Part shown: piece after piece, positions 34,170 through 41,419 of the stretch
Position numbering within the stretch: position 1 is the stretch's first letter
How the letters are laid out: each line of letters begins with the position of its first letter
Source of the DNA: Flexifilum sp963727545
GTDB taxonomy: Bacteria; Chloroflexota; Anaerolineae; Aggregatilineales; Phototrophicaceae
Assembly: GCA_963727545.1 (NCBI GenBank)
Contig: CAVSGS010000021.1
Coordinates: 1 to 64,000 of the forward strand
Direction of reading: 5' to 3'
DNA length: 64,000 nucleotides
Notes under the pieces: model-generated
The model's database searches: none
Told to the model about the DNA's origin: nothing
What the model saw: only the letters and a program-made list of their open reading frames with translations
Made by a program: the position numbers and the translations under genes

Positions 34170-34176
34170 GTAGCGG

Positions 34177-34521
34177 ATGATTCACATGGAAGAACTAGCC
34201 GATCTCTTGAAAGCGATGGCGCACCCGACCCGGCTGCAAATTCTCGCGATGCTGCGCCGGGGCGAGCTGTGCGTCTGCCACATCGAGAACGCCCTCGGCA
34301 AGCGCCAACCGTACATCTCGCAGCAGTTAATGGTGCTGCGCGACGCCGGTGTGGTCGAAAGCCGCAAGGACGGGCTGCAAGTCTACTATCGCATCGTCGA
34401 CGAACGGGTGGAGCACCTGCTCAACGCCGTGCTCGACGAAGCAGATACGCTCAGTTTTACCGCCCTACCGGACTGCACCTGCCCGGCGTGTGCCACCGCT
34501 AACTTGATCCAAATCAACTGA
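34177..34521 (+). CDS. ArsR-family metal-responsive repressor
   Basis: 114 aa winged helix. Conserved opening LLKAMAHPTRLQILAML, recognition helix QPYISQQLMVLRDAGVV and wing KDGLQVYYRI. Metal site: ELCVCHI (30-36) is the alpha-3 two-Cys motif of ArsR/CadC proteins. The C-terminus adds CTCPACAT, three more cysteines not typical of short ArsR. These could bind arsenic, antimony or a softer metal. The ATG at 34186 is an alternative start. First gene of an arsR-trx-permease set. Two matching palindromes nearby suggest it represses both transcripts. Confidence 0.9.
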   Translation: MIHMEELADLLKAMAHPTRLQILAMLRRGELCVCHIENALGKRQPYISQQLMVLRDAGVVESRKDGLQVYYRIVDERVEHLLNAVLDEADTLSFTALPDCTCPACATANLIQIN

Positions 34522-34542
34522 ATCGATCTAAAGGAGATTTTC

Positions 34543-34788
34543 ATGCTCAACGTCAAAGTGCTTGGTTCTGGCTGCCCCAACTGTCAGCGCTTGGAGCGCG
34601 AAACTCGCGCCGCGCTGGATGAAGCCGGGATTGACTATCAGCTCAGCAAAGTAACCGACTACGGCGACATCGCCGCTTACGGCGTCCTCAGCACCCCGGC
34701 GTTGGTGCTCAACGAGCAGGTCGTCTCCGCCGGACGCATCCCGGCGCGCGCCAAAATCGTCGAACTCGCGCGGGCAAACGCCTCCTAG
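34543..34788 (+). CDS. Small thioredoxin-like CPNC protein
   Basis: 81 aa, a minimal thioredoxin fold. VLGSGCPNCQRLERETRAAL places the redox pair at Cys11 and Cys14; the cis-Pro loop is STPALVLNEQV. This is the redox-active disulfide protein type that often sits beside ArsR and DUF318 permeases. AAAGGAG lies eight bases before the ATG. It starts 21 bp after the arsR stop. It may deliver reduced metalloid to the permease or chaperone metals (inference from gene order). Confidence 0.88.
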   Translation: MLNVKVLGSGCPNCQRLERETRAALDEAGIDYQLSKVTDYGDIAAYGVLSTPALVLNEQVVSAGRIPARAKIVELARANAS

Positions 34789-34811
34789 CGTCGCTCAGTC
34801 GCCAAGTTTTT

Positions 34812-34837
34812 GTAGGGGCACAGCGTGCTGTGCCCAC
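34812..34837. repeat. GTAGGGGC-family hairpin
   Basis: GTAGGGGC, inner arms ACAGC/GCTGT, end GCCCAC. Between the trx gene and the terminator ahead of the permease. Confidence 0.75.
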
Positions 34838-34864
34838 CGACCAAATTCTGGGCGGCTGTCTACT

Positions 34865-34890
34865 AGCCCGGTCGCGTGCCGGGCTTTTTT
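34865..34890 (+). terminator. Terminator between trx and permease
   Basis: Stem AGCCCGG/CCGGGCT around TCGCGTG, with a run of six T. It separates the permease from arsR-trx and implies a second promoter or partial read-through. Confidence 0.75.
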
Positions 34891-34903
34891 CCGGCAAATC
34901 TAC

Positions 34904-34919
34904 ATTCGAATTCTCGAAT
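34904..34919. promoter_or_regulatory. Putative ArsR operator 2
   Basis: ATTCG-N6-CGAAT, 15 bp before the permease start. It differs from operator 1 by an A-to-G and the matching T-to-C change, keeping perfect dyad symmetry. Confidence 0.5.
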
Positions 34920-34933
34920 ATAAAGGCAGCAGT

Positions 34934-36004
34934 ATGGCAACACAAATGCAAAACTTGAGTCCGGAGCAGCCGTCGGTAGCGTCGACGACCCGCCGGGATT
35001 TCGGCATCGTCGCCCTCGTCTTGATCCTGTGGTGGATCGCTTTCAGCAATCTGCCAGCAGCGGTCGATTTCGTGACCTATACCCTGCTCGGCTTGAGTCC
35101 CGCCGATCATTTCGGCAGCGCGCTCAACTTCTTCCTCTACGACGTGCCCAAAATTCTGCTGCTGCTCTCGGTGATGATCTTCCTGATCACGCTGCTGCGG
35201 ACGTTCATCACGCCGGAGCAGACCCGCCGCTGGCTCGGCGGTCGGCGCGCCGGGATCGGCAATCTGCTTGCGGCTGGCATCGGCGTGATCACGCCTTTCT
35301 GCTCCTGTTCGGCGGTGCCGCTTTTTATCGGCTTCGTCGAGTCCGGGCTGCCGCTCGGCATCACCTTCTCCTATCTGGTCGCCGCGCCGATGGTCAACGA
35401 GATCGCGCTGGCGCTGCTGTTCGGGATGTTCGGTTGGCAGGTCGCCGGGCTGTATCTGGTCTCCGGCATGGTGATCGCGGTGCTGGCGGGCATCGTGATC
35501 GGTCGGCTGGGCATGGAAGCCTACGTCGAGCCGTTCGTCTATCAAATTCGCGTCGGCAGCAAGGGAAAGCTGGTCGAGGAGCGGTTGACGTGGCACGAGC
35601 GTTTCGTCCAAGCGCTCGACAGCACCCGCGAGATCGTCGGCAAAGTCTGGATCTACGTCATCATCGGCATCGCCGTCGGCGCGCTGATTCACGGTTACGT
35701 CCCCGACGACTTCCTCGCCGACACGCTCGGCGGCAGTGCCTTCTGGACGGTTCCGGCAGCGGTGCTGCTGGGCGTGCCGCTCTACTCCAACGCCGCCGGG
35801 ATCATCCCGATTGTCAGCGTGCTGCTCGACAAGGGCGTCGCGCTGGGGACGGTGCTGGCGTTCATGATGTCGGTCGTCGCCTTGAGCCTGCCGGAGATGA
35901 TCATCCTGCGCCGGGTGATGAAACCCCGCCTGATCGGTGCCTTCATCGCCATCGTCGCCGTCGGGATCATCTTGACGGGTCTGCTGTTCAACGCGATCTT
36001 GTAG
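34934..36004 (+). CDS. ArsP/DUF318-family permease
   Basis: 356 aa with about eight membrane helices. Signature region GVITPFCSCSAVPLFIGF near 118-135 (Cys pair in a helix, as in ArsP-type organoarsenical exporters), LVAAPMVNEIALAL near 150-163, then a soluble loop, and a second half with VPLYSNAAGIIPI and ALSLPEMIILRRV. These repeats mark the two-fold DUF318 fold. In context (ArsR, CPNC protein) it probably exports a metalloid or a methylated arsenical. AAAGGCAGCAGT precedes the ATG. Its own operator and an upstream terminator suggest separate transcription. Confidence 0.9.
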   Translation: MATQMQNLSPEQPSVASTTRRDFGIVALVLILWWIAFSNLPAAVDFVTYTLLGLSPADHFGSALNFFLYDVPKILLLLSVMIFLITLLRTFITPEQTRRWLGGRRAGIGNLLAAGIGVITPFCSCSAVPLFIGFVESGLPLGITFSYLVAAPMVNEIALALLFGMFGWQVAGLYLVSGMVIAVLAGIVIGRLGMEAYVEPFVYQIRVGSKGKLVEERLTWHERFVQALDSTREIVGKVWIYVIIGIAVGALIHGYVPDDFLADTLGGSAFWTVPAAVLLGVPLYSNAAGIIPIVSVLLDKGVALGTVLAFMMSVVALSLPEMIILRRVMKPRLIGAFIAIVAVGIILTGLLFNAIL

Positions 36005-36054
36005 CCACTCCCCATCAAAATCCCCCTAACGCGAAGACGACTGAGTAGGCGAGA

Positions 36055-36099
36055 GGGTTGGGGGGTGAGGGGTTGTAGGGGCACGGCGTGCCGTGCCCC
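36055..36099. repeat. CCTCACCCC remnant joined to GTAGGGGC hairpin
   Basis: GGTTGGGGGGTGAGG (the 3' end of a CCTCACCCC element) followed by GTAGGGGC, inner arms ACGGC/GCCGT and GCCCCC. The A arm begins at 36074. Confidence 0.65.
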
Positions 36100-36134
36100 C
36101 TTTGCGTCTTCGCGTCGTTGCGCCTTTGCGTTGA
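36099..36134. repeat. TTTGCGTC octamer array
   Basis: TTTGCGTC, TTCGCGTC, GTTGCGCC, TTTGCGTT: four near-tandem 8-base units, same as 29963-29997. Confidence 0.55.
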
Positions 36135-36261
36135 ATCTTTTTCAATGCTTCGACTTGATCCTACTTTGGCGGTTAATGATTGTATAAAGTAACAAACGAC
36201 AGTTGAACCCATCCCCCTCGCCGGATTATCCTGTCGGTAACGTAAGCAGTGGACATTTGGC

Positions 36262-36945
36262 ATGGCAGCGATTCTCGTGATTGACGACGAAGCCGCGATT
36301 CGCGGCATCGTCGAAGCGTATTTGAAAGCCGAAGGCAACACCGTTTATCTCGCCGAGGACGGCGTGCAGGGCTTAGCCTTGTTTCGGCGCTATAAGCCCG
36401 ACCTCGTGATCCTCGACCTGATGCTGCCGGGGATCGATGGTCTGGAAGTCTTGCAGCAGATCCGCCGCGAGTCAGCGGTTTACGTCATGCTGCTGACGGC
36501 GAAATCCGAGGAGATGGATCGCGTCGTCGGGCTGACCGTCGGCGCGGACGATTACTTGACCAAGCCCTTCAGCCCGCGCGAGTTGGTCGCCCGCGTCAAG
36601 GCGATCTTGCGGCGCGGGCGCGGCGTCGAAGATGGTCAGGTGTTGAACTTCCAGCACTTGCGCATCGACGCGCAGCGCCGCGAGGTCTACCGCGACGACG
36701 AGTTGATCGACCTGACCGCCCGCGAGTTCGACCTGCTCAAGCTGCTGGCGACTTACGGCGGCATGGTCATGAGCCGCGAGCAGCTGCTCGAACAGGTCTG
36801 GGGCTACGACTTCTACGGCGAGGATCGCGTCGTCGACGTCCACATCGGGCACATTCGCCAGAAGCTCGAACCCAACCCCGCCGACCCGCAGTTCATCCTG
36901 ACGGTGCGCGGCGTCGGCTATAAATTCGGCGATCAACCGGCATGA
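36262..36945 (+). CDS. OmpR/PhoB-family response regulator
   Basis: 227 aa. Receiver: acidic Asp8-Asp9, phospho-acceptor Asp52 in LVILDLMLPGIDG, conserved Thr/Ser switch and Lys near 103 (YLTKPFSPRELVARV). Output: winged helix near 130-225 (LTAREFDLLKLLATYGG, RVVDVHIGHIRQKLE, ILTVRGVGYKFG). Stop overlaps the kinase start by 4 bp (ATGA). It should regulate the adjacent secreted-protein gene and others. Confidence 0.97.
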   Translation: MAAILVIDDEAAIRGIVEAYLKAEGNTVYLAEDGVQGLALFRRYKPDLVILDLMLPGIDGLEVLQQIRRESAVYVMLLTAKSEEMDRVVGLTVGADDYLTKPFSPRELVARVKAILRRGRGVEDGQVLNFQHLRIDAQRREVYRDDELIDLTAREFDLLKLLATYGGMVMSREQLLEQVWGYDFYGEDRVVDVHIGHIRQKLEPNPADPQFILTVRGVGYKFGDQPA

Positions 36946-38138
36946 AGCTCTCGCGCAAGCTGTTCATCTCGCATCTCTTGGTCGTGCTGATCGGGCTGGC
37001 GGTGCTGGCGATCTCGACCGCCTACGTCGCGCCGATCAGCTTCGCTCAGCAGATGGGTTTCATGGGCGGCGTGAATGGTGCGGGTGGGGCGAACGGAGCC
37101 GGTCAGCGCGGCATGGGCGCGGGTGGCGCGGGCGGCATGTCCGACGAGCGACAGGCGGAACTCAACGCGCAGGTCGAGGCGAATTTCCGCACCGCCATCG
37201 ATGACGCGCTGATCTACGCCAGCCTTGCGGCAGTGGTGGCGGCCGTCGTGGTGACGTGGTTGGTCAGCCAGCAGATCGTCAATCCACTGCGGGCGCTGGT
37301 CAAGCTGAGCCAGCGCATCGCGGGCGGGCATTATCAGGAGCGACTGGAAGCGACGTCACACGACGAACTGGCGGAACTGGTGCACAGCTTCAACCAGATG
37401 GCGGAAGCGCTCGACCACACCGAAGCGCTGCGCGCCGAACTGATGGCGGACGTCACCCACGAACTCAAGACGCCGCTGGCGAGCATCAAAGGCTACATGG
37501 AAGGGCTGCAAGACGGCGTGATCCCCGCCAACGACGAGACCTTCCACCTGATCTACCACGAAGCCGCCCGCTTGCAGCGCTTGGTGCAGGACTTGCAGGA
37601 ACTCTCGCGCGCCGAAGCCGGACAGATGCCGATCCACCCGCAGGCGATTGACTCGCGCAGCTTGGTCGAAACGGCAGTCGAGCGCATCCGCCCGCAGTTC
37701 GCCGAGAAAGCCATCGCCTTGACGACCGCCATCCCGCCCACGATCCCGCCAATTTACGCCGACTCGGATCGCGTCGGTCAGGTGTTGGTCAATCTGCTGG
37801 GCAACGCCCTGCAAGCCACTCCCGGCGGCGGCAGCGTCGAGGTCAGCGTCGCCCCGGTCGGCGATCAGGTGCAGTTTTCCGTCCGCGACAGCGGCATCGG
37901 CATCGCGCCGGAGAACCTCGAACGCATCTTTCAGCGCTTTTACCGGGTCGATAAATCGCGGGCGCGCAGCAGCGGCGGCAGCGGCATCGGCTTGACCATC
38001 TCGCGCCACCTGATCGAAGCGCATGGCGGTCAGCTTTGGGCGGAAAGCGACGGACCCGGCACAGGCAGCGTCTTTCATTTCAGCCTGCCCGCGTCAAAAA
38101 CTTTACCAAAACTTCATACAAGCGACATTCCCGCTTGA
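36942..38138 (+). CDS. Sensor histidine kinase with Met/Gly-rich sensor loop
   Basis: 398 aa. First helix at 9-28, an extracytoplasmic segment of only about 60 residues (30-88), second helix 89-110. The loop is unusual: rich in Gly, Ala and Asn, with Met38, 41, 58 and 66. HAMP follows (110-160), then H-box His173 (DVTHELKTPLAS), N-box VLVNLLGNALQATPGGG and DSGIGI / GGSGIGLTISRHLIEAHGG. Coupled to the response regulator. A Met-rich loop is common in copper/silver sensors such as CusS-type proteins, but here it is too short for a full domain. The signal is inferred, not known. Confidence 0.95.
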   Translation: MKLSRKLFISHLLVVLIGLAVLAISTAYVAPISFAQQMGFMGGVNGAGGANGAGQRGMGAGGAGGMSDERQAELNAQVEANFRTAIDDALIYASLAAVVAAVVVTWLVSQQIVNPLRALVKLSQRIAGGHYQERLEATSHDELAELVHSFNQMAEALDHTEALRAELMADVTHELKTPLASIKGYMEGLQDGVIPANDETFHLIYHEAARLQRLVQDLQELSRAEAGQMPIHPQAIDSRSLVETAVERIRPQFAEKAIALTTAIPPTIPPIYADSDRVGQVLVNLLGNALQATPGGGSVEVSVAPVGDQVQFSVRDSGIGIAPENLERIFQRFYRVDKSRARSSGGSGIGLTISRHLIEAHGGQLWAESDGPGTGSVFHFSLPASKTLPKLHTSDIPA

Positions 38139-38188
38139 TCGAACGGGGGCATCCTTTAGACATTAGTCAAGCAACAAGGAGCTTCACC

Positions 38189-38770
38189 ATGTTCACCAAA
38201 CGCACCTTCTTCCTTCTGTTCACTATCGTCGCTATTGTCGCGGCGGGCGCGATCACCGTTTCCGCTCAAGACACGACCACTCCGGTTCAGCCGCCCTTCG
38301 GCGGACGCGGACAGGGCATGATGACCCAGTCGCGCCTGCTCTGGGATGACGACACCGCCCCGATTTACAACGCCATCGCCGACGCGCTCGGCATCGACAC
38401 GGAGACGCTGTACGCCGAACTGCAATCCGGCACGACTCTCGCTGAACTGGCAGCCGAATACGGCGTCGATCTCGACACCGTGATCGCGGCGCAGCGCACG
38501 GCGACGCAGGAGCATCTGCAAGCGATGATCGATGCGGGCTTGATGACGCAGGAACAAGCCGACGCGCGCCTCGCCCTGATGGAACAGCGCTGGGAAGACA
38601 TGCCTATGCTCTATAACAACTACAACTATGGCTACAACATGGGCACCGGTCGCGGTGGAATGTGGAACGACGACAGCACCGGCAGCACCACCACCCCCGG
38701 CACGATGGGCGGCGGGATGATGGGTAACGGCGCGGGTGGGTCACGCGGCGGCGGTCGCGGCGGTCGCTAA
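38189..38770 (+). CDS. Secreted Met/Gly-rich protein linked to the two-component system
   Basis: 193 aa from the ATG at 38189 (AAGGAG eight bases before); the longer in-frame ORF runs back into the kinase gene. Signal peptide FFLLFTIVAIVAAGAITVSAQ. Core (about 55-135) is helical and Spy/DUF2680-like: ADALGIDTETLYAELQSG, LAAEYGVDLDTVIAAQ, MIDAGLMTQEQADARLALMEQRW. The tail is low-complexity Met/Gly/Asn/Tyr-rich (NNYNYGYNMGTGRGGMW, GGGMMGNGAGG, GRGGR). The composition matches the kinase's sensor loop. A metal-buffer or chaperone role similar to the CpxP/Spy idea is inferred. Confidence 0.75.
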   Translation: MFTKRTFFLLFTIVAIVAAGAITVSAQDTTTPVQPPFGGRGQGMMTQSRLLWDDDTAPIYNAIADALGIDTETLYAELQSGTTLAELAAEYGVDLDTVIAAQRTATQEHLQAMIDAGLMTQEQADARLALMEQRWEDMPMLYNNYNYGYNMGTGRGGMWNDDSTGSTTTPGTMGGGMMGNGAGGSRGGGRGGR

Positions 38771-38807
38771 GCCTTCACGAAATTATTCTCCCCTCACAAA
38801 CGAATGG

Positions 38808-38840
38808 GCACGACTCTACCTCGGTGGAGTCGTGCTTTTT
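38808..38840 (+). terminator. Terminator after the two-component operon
   Basis: Stem GCACGACTC/GAGTCGTGC with a 10-base loop and five T. Lies about 38 bp past the secreted-protein stop. Confidence 0.8.
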
Positions 38841-38900
38841 GTTCGCCCGCTGGAAGCCAAAAACCCTCATCCGCTTCTGAGGGCGATTCGACCCGGTTCG

Positions 38901-38909
38901 TGATATAAT
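38901..38909 (+). promoter_or_regulatory. Candidate extended -10 promoter
   Basis: TGA-TATAAT, 32 bp before the baeRF-like start. No convincing -35 at 16-18 bp, consistent with an extended -10 type. Confidence 0.5.
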
Positions 38910-38940
38910 TACAATTGAAATGAACTAAAGGAGCCGCACA

Positions 38941-40020
38941 ATGATCAATCTGGATGACGTCAAACAGATGCTTGGGCAGGCACATCAACCGACTTTTTCG
39001 CTCTATCTCGACGTTGACGAAGCGAAGCAGGAAAACCAATCCGCCCAACCCGCATGGCGGATTTATCTCAAGAATGCGCTGAGCGATTTGGAAAGCCAAG
39101 CGCCGGACGTTCAGTTGGCGCGGCAGATTAGAGGGCGCGTGGCTGATTTCTTCGACGGCTACACGCCCGACGTCAAAGGCTTCGCCGCTTTCTTCACAGC
39201 CGACTCGCAGCAGACTTACGAACTTCCCGTTCCCGTGAACGCGGAGTGGGCTTTCGGCAAGCCGCTGATCACGCCGTTGCTCTGGGCGATGGATGAATAC
39301 GAACCCTACCTGATTGTGATGGTCGATCAAGAAAAAGCCGAGTTGATCACCGCTTATCTCGGCAGCACGACCGTCGAGGACAAGCTCGAAAGCGATCTCC
39401 AAGCCTACGATTTCGGGCAAAAGACCCTGATGCCGTCCGCATCAGCCGTTGCCGGGGGGCACGAATTGACGACCGGTAGCAATCGCGAAGCCTTCCAGAA
39501 CATGATCAACGAGCATATCGCTCGTTTCTACCGCGAGGTGGTCGATCATGTCGAAAGCCTACAGCAGCATCATCCGCGAATGCGGATCGTGATTGGGGGT
39601 GCTGAGCAGTCGGTTCACGCCCTGCGCGATCTGCTCCCGGAGCGGTTGACCGATCGTATCGTAGCAGTAACGTCAATTCCGATGCGGCTGGACGAGCGCG
39701 AAATCTTCGATCAAGTGCTGCCGTTGGCGCTAAATTATGAACGCGATCAGGAGCTGGACTTAGTCTTGCAGGTGATCGATTTCGCCAAAGCCGGCGGACG
39801 CGGCGCGCTCGGTGCGAAGGCGGTCGACGAAGCGCTGACCATGCAGCGCGTCGAGACTCTATTGCTGCCATGGTCGCCCGAAGAAGATGATGTGAGCGCC
39901 AACGAACTCGCGGCGCGGGCGTTTGCATCTGGCGGCACGGTCGAGTTGATTCACGGTGCCGCAGCGGATCGGCTCAAGCGCGAGGGCGGGATCGGTGCGC
40001 GCCTGTACTATACGCTCTAG
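38941..40020 (+). CDS. baeRF-like (archaeo-eukaryotic release factor-related) protein
   Basis: 359 aa. Opening PTFSLYLDVDEAKQENQ and the middle PYLIVMVDQEKAELITAYLG match the eRF1-domain-1/2-like bacterial family. A linker helix NMINEHIARFYREVVDHVES precedes the C-terminal domain RIVIGGAEQSVHALRDLLP and ends VELIHGAAADRLKREGGIGARLYY, resembling the L7Ae/eRF1-domain-3 ending. A GGQ-type loop is not present (ASAVAGGHE is the closest). Such proteins are thought to act on ribosomes or in stress and are often encoded alone, as here. AAGGAG lies before the ATG. Confidence 0.75.
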   Translation: MINLDDVKQMLGQAHQPTFSLYLDVDEAKQENQSAQPAWRIYLKNALSDLESQAPDVQLARQIRGRVADFFDGYTPDVKGFAAFFTADSQQTYELPVPVNAEWAFGKPLITPLLWAMDEYEPYLIVMVDQEKAELITAYLGSTTVEDKLESDLQAYDFGQKTLMPSASAVAGGHELTTGSNREAFQNMINEHIARFYREVVDHVESLQQHHPRMRIVIGGAEQSVHALRDLLPERLTDRIVAVTSIPMRLDEREIFDQVLPLALNYERDQELDLVLQVIDFAKAGGRGALGAKAVDEALTMQRVETLLLPWSPEEDDVSANELAARAFASGGTVELIHGAAADRLKREGGIGARLYYTL

Positions 40021-40044
40021 CGTGCCGTCAAGCGTAATCACCAA

Positions 40045-40083
40045 GAAAAAAGCGCGTCCCTACTCCGGTAAGGACGCGCTTTT
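40045..40083. terminator. Bidirectional terminator
   Basis: Arms AAAAAAGCGCGTCC and GGACGCGCTTTT with a 12-base loop. It serves both the baeRF gene (+) and the converging methyltransferase gene (-). Confidence 0.85.
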
Positions 40084-40102
40084 CATCAACCGATAAACCA
40101 CC

Positions 40103-40654
40103 TCAGCCGTTGATGCCCAAGCGATACAGCACCAAACTTTCCAAACGATCCGTATCAAACTGCTTAAAGCCCGCCTGCTCCGCTGCCGCCCGCATGATCT
40201 CCGGCTGGATTCGGTGCGCCAGCGGCGGACCGAAATCTTGCACCTCGTAGCGCCACTCTAGCGCAACGACGCGCGCTCTAGCGACTCGCCGCGCCACCTG
40301 CAAGGCGGTCAGCAGATCGTCGGCTTCGTGGAGCACCAAGCCCATGAAGGCGAGATCGAAGCTGTCATCGGCGAAGGGAAGCTGCTCCATGTGCGCCTTG
40401 CGAAAGTCGCCGGACGGGACGTAAGTTCGCGCCGCTGCCAGCATGTCGTCGCGCAGGTCAATGCCCGCCACCGTCAGCCCGCGCGCCGCGAACGCCTCGG
40501 CGAAAATCGCGCTGCCCGTGCCGATGTCCAGCATCGACCCCGGCGCGTCCAGCCCCTCAAGGCTCAGGTCGACGACCCGGTCGACTTCCAGCAGCGCCAG
40601 TCGTCCCGGCGACCGCAGCCGCTCAATCTCTCCGTCGTAGCGTCGTTCATTCAT
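40103..40654 (-). CDS. Class I SAM-dependent methyltransferase
   Basis: 183 aa. Motif I MLDIGTGSAIFAEAF near 42-56, acidic motif II IDLRDDM near 66-72, motif III DFRKAHMEQLPFADDSFDLAFMG. A Methyltransf_11-type core. It lacks a specific substrate signature. The C-terminus ends FKQFDTDRLESLVLYRLGING. It faces the baeRF gene. No operon partner visible upstream; the ribosome site is weak. The substrate is unknown. Confidence 0.88.
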   Translation of the reverse strand: MNERRYDGEIERLRSPGRLALLEVDRVVDLSLEGLDAPGSMLDIGTGSAIFAEAFAARGLTVAGIDLRDDMLAAARTYVPSGDFRKAHMEQLPFADDSFDLAFMGLVLHEADDLLTALQVARRVARARVVALEWRYEVQDFGPPLAHRIQPEIMRAAAEQAGFKQFDTDRLESLVLYRLGING

Positions 40655-40814
40655 GGCTTACCCTTTGTGTCCACGCGCTCAGCATCTTTAACGTCCGCTG
40701 ATTATACCCCCGTCAGCTAGATCCGTAGGGGCGTTCAGCGAGCGTGTTTAAAAACCCCTCTGCTGTGTCAAGAATCGTCATATTCGATCCGCACACTTGA
40801 AATCGGACGAAGCA

Positions 40815-40857
40815 CTCTCCCCTCCCTGAATTCGGGGAGGGGGCTCGGGGGTGGGGT
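40815..40857. repeat. CTCCCCTCC hairpin repeat
   Basis: CTCTCCCCTCCCTGAATTC...GGGGAGGGGG, then CTCGGGGGTGGGG. Same unit as 28442-28488, including the loop sequence TGAATTC. Confidence 0.65.
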
Positions 40858-40906
40858 CAAACAGACCTAGACTTGCTCCGTCGCCCCTACCAATCCAATT
40901 AAGGCG

Positions 40907-41314
40907 TTAGTTCGTCGCCGCCAGCGCCGCCGCGACCCGGCTCAAACGCGCCTGCGCTTCTTCCGCGACCGGCAGCAGATCGTCATGATTGGCGACGCCC
41001 AGCATCACCAGCGGATCGACAATCGAGACCTCGACGGCGTCGTCCAACTGCGTGACCGTCACGTTGCAGGGCAGCAGCAGTCCGGCGTCGGGCGCGGTCG
41101 TCAGCGCGCGGTGCGCCAGCGTCGGATTGCACGCGCCCAAAATCTTATAAGGGCGGAAATCGGCGTTCAGCTTCTTCTTGAAGGTCGCCTGTACGTCGAT
41201 CTCGGTCAAGATGCCGAAGCCTTCGGCTTTCAGCGCTTCGGCGACGCGCGCCTGCGCCGTTTCGAAATCCGTATCGAGGCGAACCGTCAGCCCCAGCTTA
41301 GTCGTTGATTGCAT
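40907..41314 (-). CDS. DUF302 family protein
   Basis: 135 aa. The core TDFETAQARVAEALKAEGFGILTEIDV and FRPYKILGACNPTLAHRAL, with Cys79 in GLLLPCNVTV, match DUF302. Cys62 and Cys79 are likely redox or metal residues. Family members are found near sulfur and metal genes. It lies 103 bp after the MBL-rhodanese gene, separated by a repeat, and may belong to that operon. No signal peptide. Confidence 0.85.
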   Translation of the reverse strand: MQSTTKLGLTVRLDTDFETAQARVAEALKAEGFGILTEIDVQATFKKKLNADFRPYKILGACNPTLAHRALTTAPDAGLLLPCNVTVTQLDDAVEVSIVDPLVMLGVANHDDLLPVAEEAQARLSRVAAALAATN

Positions 41315-41351
41315 GATTTACTCCGTTTACTAGCGAAGGTATGGCTCAAAC

Positions 41352-41415
41352 ATCACCCCCGCCGCGCTGCGTGCGCCTCCCCCTCTCCCTATGGAGAGGG
41401 GGTTGGGGGGTGAGG
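41352..41415. repeat. CCTCACCCC element, diverged
   Basis: ATCACCCCCGCCGCGCTGCGTGCGC followed by a CCCTCTCCCTATGGAGAGGG stem and GGTTGGGGGGTGAGG. Between the DUF302 and MBL-rhodanese genes. Confidence 0.6.
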
Positions 41416-41419
41416 TGAA

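Noticed and set aside
35029..36048. A 339-codon frame within the permease
   Set aside because: Out-of-frame Arg-rich reading; the permease frame has the DUF318 motifs and a proper start.
38036..38188. Extended N-terminus of the Met/Gly-rich secreted protein
   Set aside because: The region lies within the kinase gene; the ATG at 38189 has a ribosome site and a signal peptide.
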